From the NCBI GenBank assembly GCA_910585915.1, contig CAJUGF010000011.1:1-35472 (forward strand): a stretch of DNA of 35,472 nt. Reading direction: 5' to 3'. Positions within the stretch are counted from its first letter, which is position 1, and every line of letters starts with the position of its first letter. Positions 31,354-35,472 of the stretch are shown piece by piece. The notes under the pieces were generated by a model. It was not told the origin of the DNA. It was given only the letters and a program-made list of their open reading frames with translations, and did not search any database. The stretch is from an uncultured Bacilli bacterium (GTDB taxonomy: Bacteria > Bacillota_I > Bacilli_A > RF39 > UBA660). The translations under genes and the position numbers were made by a program.

Positions 31354-31755
31354 CTAAAAATTAAATTGCTCTAGCTCTTCCCCATCAGAATTATAAATTG
31401 TAGCATCTGCTTCTTTTATATATAACACTTGGAAGTCTGGATTATCTAGCGTATAACCAGCTTCTTCTGCCCAATCGAATTCTTCGATAATTGCTTTCTT
31501 AGCTTCGATGTTATTACTATCATCAATTAATTTGCAATTGATTCTCATCCAGTTTTCGCTATCATATGCAACAATACAAACATTATTGTTTTTTTCAATT
31601 TGCTTTGATACATTTTTTTGCTTATTTGTTAATACCTATATTTTTTCTTCAAATAAAACTGGATCTCCAAATGGTCTGCAACTCGGTTTATCTCTATCAA
31701 TTGTTGATACGTAATTTACTTCTAATTTTTTTAAAAATTCAAATGTTTCTTTCAA
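31354..31755 (-). pseudogene. Pyridoxamine 5'-phosphate oxidase-family protein, interrupted by an in-frame TAG
   Basis: Reading from TTG at 31753-31755 (AAGTGG 5 nt upstream) gives KETFEFLKKLEVNYVSTIDR, DKPSCRPFGDP, then TAG at 31636-31638, then VLTNKQKNVSKQIEKNN, NVCIVAYDSENWMRINCKL and ATIYNSDGEE to 31354. This is the whole 133-residue layout of small FMN-binding split-barrel proteins, in which the interrupted position is normally aromatic (GKLYFCT-like), so one base change from TAT or TAC explains the stop. Frame and length are otherwise intact, so the loss is recent, or the base is a sequencing or strain variant. The 3' part alone (64 residues from 31548) would lack half the fold. Confidence 0.82.
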
Positions 31756-31773
31756 ACTTGCCACTTCTTTCTT

Positions 31774-32121
31774 TTATAGTAATTCATATTCTTTTTCTTT
31801 ATATCCGATTATTATTTTATCTTTTGTTATAAGAATTGGTCTTTTAACTAACATTCCATTGCTTGCTAAAAGCATTAGCTGGTCTTCTTCACTCATTGTT
31901 GGTAATTTTTCTTTTAAGTTTAATTCTTTATAAAGTAGTCCACTGGTGTTAAAAAACTTTTTTAATTCAAGATTACTTTTCTGCCACCAACTTTTTAATT
32001 CTTCAACATTTGGATTGTTTTCTTTGATGTCTCTTAATGTTACTTCTATGCCTAATTCTTTGATTTTTTGATAAGCTTTTTTACAAGTACTACATTTTGG
32101 ATACCACATAAATAGATTCAT
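31774..32121 (-). CDS. ArsC/Spx family thioredoxin-fold protein
   Basis: 115 residues. The active-site motif is WYPKCSTCKKAYQKIKEL with CxxC (C10/C13), then FFNTSGLLYKELNL and VKRPILITKDKIIIGYKEKEY, which carries the family's conserved Arg-Pro. It could be an arsenate-reductase-like enzyme or an Spx/MgsR-type regulator that contacts RNA polymerase; the WYPKCSTC start is closer to the enzyme-like YffB/ArsC group. Its stop lies 18 nt before the broken flavoprotein gene, so both may be one redox operon. Confidence 0.85.
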   Translation of the reverse strand: MNLFMWYPKCSTCKKAYQKIKELGIEVTLRDIKENNPNVEELKSWWQKSNLELKKFFNTSGLLYKELNLKEKLPTMSEEDQLMLLASNGMLVKRPILITKDKIIIGYKEKEYELL

Positions 32122-32202
32122 AACTTCCTCTTTTCTTTCTCCATATTATAGCACATAGACATCTTCTTTTTTTGAAAAACATATTATTTAATGGTGAGAT
32201 AT

Positions 32203-32889
32203 ATGAAATGTCCCATTATAGGAATACTTGGACGTGTCGATGTTGGTTCAAAGTCTTCAATTTTTTTATATGAGGAATATCGTATTGCTATTTTAAAATC
32301 TGGAGGAATTCCCTTACTCATCTTACCTCCTTATTTAGATAGTGCTGTAAATCACTCGACTTTTTCAATGGATGTGTATGAGGAAGAAAAGAAAATACTT
32401 GAACACACTTTAGAACTTTGTGATGGATTTTTGTTTCCAGGCGGAAGTTCTTGGTATGGATTTGATCAGTATGTGTTTGAGTATGCTTGTCATCATGATA
32501 AACCTGCTTTGGGAATTTGTCTTGGAATGCAATTAATGGCGAATGCTCCTTTTTTTCAGGATGCTAATTCGGATCATACGAAAAAAATTGAATCTTTTAT
32601 TGAACATCAAAGTGAATTAATGCATGTTCATTCGATTCATTTATTTTCTAGTAAATTAAAAGATATTTTGGGTAATGATAGTATTTTAGTTAATAGTAGG
32701 CATTCTTCACAAGTTCAGCTTTCTTCTTATTTTCATGTTTCGTCGGTTTCTTTGGATGGCATTATTGAAAGCATAGAAATACCCAATCAAAAATTTATGA
32801 TTGGGATTCAATGGCATCCAGAAACTTTGTTCGAAAAAGATATTTCTTCTCAAAAAATTTTTAAAGCTTTTATTGATGCTTGTCTTTGA
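32203..32889 (+). CDS. Class I glutamine amidotransferase, gamma-glutamyl hydrolase (PuuD-like)
   Basis: 228 residues from the ATG at 32203, chosen because GGTGAG lies just upstream and an earlier ATG at 32191 would overlap it. Seen: GILGRVDVG and EYRIAILKSGGIPLLILPP at the start, GFLFPGGSSW, the nucleophile in ALGICLGMQLMAN, and the catalytic His/Glu in GIQWHPET. This is the peptidase C26 family, hydrolysing gamma-glutamyl bonds of small molecules (gamma-Glu-GABA, folyl-polyglutamate or gamma-D-Glu peptides). No pathway partner is next to it. Ends 2 nt from the convergent gene. Confidence 0.85.
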   Translation: MKCPIIGILGRVDVGSKSSIFLYEEYRIAILKSGGIPLLILPPYLDSAVNHSTFSMDVYEEEKKILEHTLELCDGFLFPGGSSWYGFDQYVFEYACHHDKPALGICLGMQLMANAPFFQDANSDHTKKIESFIEHQSELMHVHSIHLFSSKLKDILGNDSILVNSRHSSQVQLSSYFHVSSVSLDGIIESIEIPNQKFMIGIQWHPETLFEKDISSQKIFKAFIDACL

Positions 32890-32891
32890 TT

Positions 32892-33788
32892 TTATTTTTG
32901 GTCGTTAATTACACCATTGATTAAATTTAAGTCGGATGGAACTATATATGGAATATTTGCTAGATGGAATATGGCAAGTGGGAGAACAGCTCCAAGTCTT
33001 GCACCATCCATCCATTTAGGATTTTGGGGCATTAAATCATATAGTTGTTCTAGGGTGTATTCAAAGAATACTTTTTTGGAAGCTTCCACATAATTTTCTG
33101 TGCTGATCATATATTTGTGAATTCCATCTTGAAATAATGTGTTTTGTTCTAGTGGGAAGTTTGTTAGTAATTCAAATCGTTCTTCTCCACCTGTAAAAAT
33201 AGCACAGTCATAGTCTTTTTCAAATGTTATTTCTTCTAATCTGTCACGAACAAAGTCTTCTACTTCTTCCACTGATACTTTAGAAATACTTTCGTTGGCT
33301 TTTGGAAATTTATTTAGTAAATCAGCTACACCAATGGTTAGATTTTGCCTTTTCGTAATTTTATTTTGTTCAAATGTGACAAGTTCTGTTGTTTTGCCAC
33401 CCATATTGACGACTAGTACTTTTTTATTGTTGTAATCATTTTTCATGGCAGTTCCTAAGTAATAGTTTTCAATTCCATGACTAATGATATTAAAATGGAG
33501 ATCTAAGGTATCATTAAATATTTTGACCATTTCTTGTTTTTTCATTGGACTTAATTCACGAAAAATTCCTGTTACAAAGATGTGGGTATTTTCGTATAAT
33601 AAATGATATTTTTCTTTTAATTCTTTAAAATAATTTAATAATTCTGTCTTGTTTTGTTCACTAATTCCTTCCGTTTTTGAAAAATCATTTTTAAAGTAAA
33701 TACTATGTTCTTCTAATAGTTTTAAGTTATCATTCCAAACGTATACTTTAATCGTAGAGGAACCTAAATCAATATAATATTCTTTCAT
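32892..33788 (-). CDS. Ppx/GppA-like phosphatase, divergent
   Basis: 298 residues of the actin/Hsp70 fold. YYIDLGSSTIKVYVW is the first phosphate loop. VVNMGGKTTEL stands where exopolyphosphatases have DIGGGSTEL, so the first Asp is Asn and a Gly is Lys. NIISHGIENYYLG stands where ISGxEEA carries the catalytic Glu, and IFTGGEERF is near 205. It may hydrolyse polyphosphate or pppGpp, or have lost activity. Start ATG at 33786-33788 (AGGTGA 5 nt upstream; GTG 33797 lies inside that site). Follows AddA by 18 nt, probably one operon. Confidence 0.75.
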   Translation of the reverse strand: MKEYYIDLGSSTIKVYVWNDNLKLLEEHSIYFKNDFSKTEGISEQNKTELLNYFKELKEKYHLLYENTHIFVTGIFRELSPMKKQEMVKIFNDTLDLHFNIISHGIENYYLGTAMKNDYNNKKVLVVNMGGKTTELVTFEQNKITKRQNLTIGVADLLNKFPKANESISKVSVEEVEDFVRDRLEEITFEKDYDCAIFTGGEERFELLTNFPLEQNTLFQDGIHKYMISTENYVEASKKVFFEYTLEQLYDLMPQNPKWMDGARLGAVLPLAIFHLANIPYIVPSDLNLINGVINDQK

Positions 33789-33806
33789 TTTTATCACCTA
33801 GATTTA

Positions 33807-35446
33807 TTATACCATGCTTGGTTCTTTTTCTAACTCAATAATTTCTTCACTTAAAATGGAATATAAATATAATGAAATTGGTTTGTTGGTTTTGGTTTCT
33901 ATGTAAGTTTTATAACCGCTTAATTGATTTAAGTATGATTGGTCAACAAGATGATTCAGTTTGTAATCCAATATCATGATTTTAGTTGGGGTTTCTATTA
34001 ATAAATCGATGATACCATGATATTCTTTTTGTTTTTCTTCATAAATGAATTCATATTCTTTTTGGATTTTGTGGTTTTTGTTTTCTTGAATAAAGTCAGA
34101 TTCAATGAAGTTCTGAATCTTTTTTCTTAGGAATTTGTTTTCAATGAATTCATATTTTGGATTTTGGAAATCGATACATTCTAGATATTCATGCATTTTT
34201 AATCCTAATTGAATATTTTGATAATCTTCTTTGGTATTTAATTCTATATTGTTTTTTGAAAATTTTAGTTGTTCTTCTTCTTTTGATTCGAAATGAAGTT
34301 CTTCTACTTTTATGGGTTGGGTGTTTGATGCTTCAATTTCTAGTTTTCTTGCATCAAATAAGTAATCTTTGGTTAGATTTAATTCATCCAAATTTATATG
34401 TGTTTGAAAATCTTTTAAGTGGTTCCAGATCATGTATAAAAAATCTCCTAAGGAACGGCATTCTATTTTGGTATTGATTTCTTTTTCTTTGTTTGGAAGA
34501 ACAAAAATCATTTTTTCTTTGGCCCTTGTCACTGCGACATAAAAAAGGCGTATTTTTTCTGATATTTCTTCTTTGATATAGTTTTGCTTTATTAATTCTT
34601 TTAGGAAACAAGTATAGATTCCTTCCTCTTTTAGAGGTGTTAAAAAACCATAAGTAGAGTCATACAAGAATCGTTCTTTGACATCTCTAATATTAAATTT
34701 TTTGGATAATCCACTAAAGTAGCAGATGGGATATTCTAATCCTTTTGATTTGTGAATGGTCATGATGGTCACACTATTTTCATCTGTTTCTTCAGTGCTG
34801 AACCGAATTGGCATGTCATCTTTTTGAATCCTATTTAAAAAATCATAGAAGCTTAAGGAATCATTGGCAGATTCTCCATATTCTTTGGCAAGCTCTTTGA
34901 TATGATTTAGAATTATCATATTTTCTTTGATATTTCCAATCTTTATTATTTTTTCATAGATATTTGTTGCGGTATAAAGCTCTTCTATCATTTCTGGAAG
35001 GGTTTTGATTGAAAGACTTTGAATGTTTTCTTTTAGTTGTTCATAAATTTTATTTTGATACCAGTTACAAGTTGTAATAATTTCATAAATCGTTTGATCA
35101 GATAATTCAAATAAGAAGCTTCTAGCAACACTAGTGAAGGAATATTCGAAAATTTTCGCAAAGTTTTTGGTGTAGTAAGAGTTTATTACATTTATTAGAT
35201 TGGTTATGGTTACAAAAATAGTAGAATCGTTTAATTTCTCATCTTTTTGAATGTTTAAGGGAATATTTTTTTCGTTAAATACTTGTTTATATAGATTAAA
35301 GTTAGTACTTCGATCCATTAGTATGACAAAGTCTTTATAGGTGGCTTTATGAACACAATTTTCATCTTTGTCATATAGCAAATAACCATGTTTTATTTTG
35401 TTTTGGATATCTTTGGCGATGATAAATGCTTCTATTTCTTCTTCTT
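33807..35446 (-). CDS. addA: ATP-dependent helicase/nuclease subunit A, C-terminal part
   Basis: About 546 residues, open to the true end of genomic sequence at 35446. UvrD-type motifs: DFVILMDRSTN, VTIMTIHKSKGLEYPICYF (motif V) and IRLFYVAVTRAKEKMIFV (motif VI). A PD-(D/E)XK nuclease domain then ends the protein: GLKMHEYLE, EYHGIIDLLI and MILDYKLN, QLSGYKTYI. This pairing identifies AddA, which with AddB processes double-strand breaks for RecA. The first ~650 residues are missing because the sequence runs into adapter; the TTG at 35381 is internal, as codons before it (EAFIIAKDI and on) continue the protein. AddB is not in the window. Confidence 0.92.
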
Positions 35447-35472
35447 AGATCGGAAGAGCGTCGTGTAGGGAA
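35447..35472. other. Illumina TruSeq adapter, not genomic
   Basis: The last 26 bases begin AGATCGGAAGAGCG and continue TCGTGTAGGGAA, the standard Illumina adapter read-through. The base composition differs sharply from the neighbouring AT-rich codons, and the AddA frame meets a stop exactly at the junction. Confidence 0.97.

Noticed and set aside
31636..31638. TAG as a recoded amino acid (pyrrolysine or code change)
   Set aside because: TAG ends the ferredoxin and the tiny peptide gene normally, and no pyl genes or suppressor tRNA are seen.

Overview
The window reads as a contig from a very AT-rich (roughly 30% G+C by eye), endospore-forming member of the Bacillota, most like an uncultured gut Bacilli/Erysipelotrichia-type lineage. 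Evidence: spore genes (SpoVS, YunB, a CotS/YutH-like protein), a Bacilli-style yut/yun neighbourhood (NifU-like, YutH-like, YutD, YunB), AGGAGG-type ribosome binding sites, TTGACA/TATAAT promoters and tRNA genes that encode their 3' CCA. TGA and TAG both act as stops at ordinary gene ends (TGA for the genes ending at 1128 and 6474, TAG for the ferredoxin), so the Mycoplasma code does not apply. Most genes lie on the minus strand.

Layout. 1-1.7 kb: end of spoVS, then an RlmI-like methyltransferase coupled to a membrane protein. 1.7-5.8 kb: a heterodimeric ABC exporter with one consensus and one degenerate ATP site, behind a near-consensus promoter. 5.9-8.8 kb: phosphoketolase with a coupled unknown gene. 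9.0-9.7 kb: a solitary MvaI/BcnI-type restriction endonuclease. 9.8-12.5 kb: two tRNA operons (Arg-Pro; Val-Thr-Tyr-Gln-Lys) enclosing a thioredoxin-like membrane protein, a small unknown protein, an XRE regulator and about 0.8 kb without a recognisable gene. 12.6-16.8 kb: a racemase, ATP-grasp ligase and asparagine-synthase operon, which looks like a peptidoglycan cross-bridge module. 17-18.5 kb: a short UvrD-like helicase with an apparently leaderless mRNA. 18.5-20.1 kb: tRNA operon (Ser-fMet-Asp-Phe), an HMA-fold protein behind a strong palindrome, a tiny locus for a 29-residue hydrophobic peptide that looks like a type I toxin, and tRNA-Leu. 20.2-25.7 kb: S1-domain protein, NifU-like scaffold and the yut/yun cluster with several unrecognised membrane or coiled-coil proteins. 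25.8-29.1 kb: ferredoxin with a cysteine-rich tail, two pseudouridine synthases, a lytic-transglycosylase-like protein and a DUF1292 protein. 29.2-35.4 kb: a methionine-gamma-lyase-family enzyme, an SDR reductase, a pyridoxamine-oxidase-family gene broken by one TAG codon, an ArsC/Spx-family protein, a class I glutamine amidotransferase, a Ppx/GppA-like protein and the C-terminal part of AddA.

The last 26 bases (35447-35472) are Illumina TruSeq adapter, not genome, so AddA is cut by an assembly artefact. The observations most worth following are the tiny hydrophobic-peptide locus, the racemase/ligase/amidotransferase operon, the solitary MvaI-like nuclease beside a 13-nt inverted copy of tRNA-Pro, and the nonsense-interrupted flavoprotein gene. 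Functions come from remembered family motifs; no database search was run.
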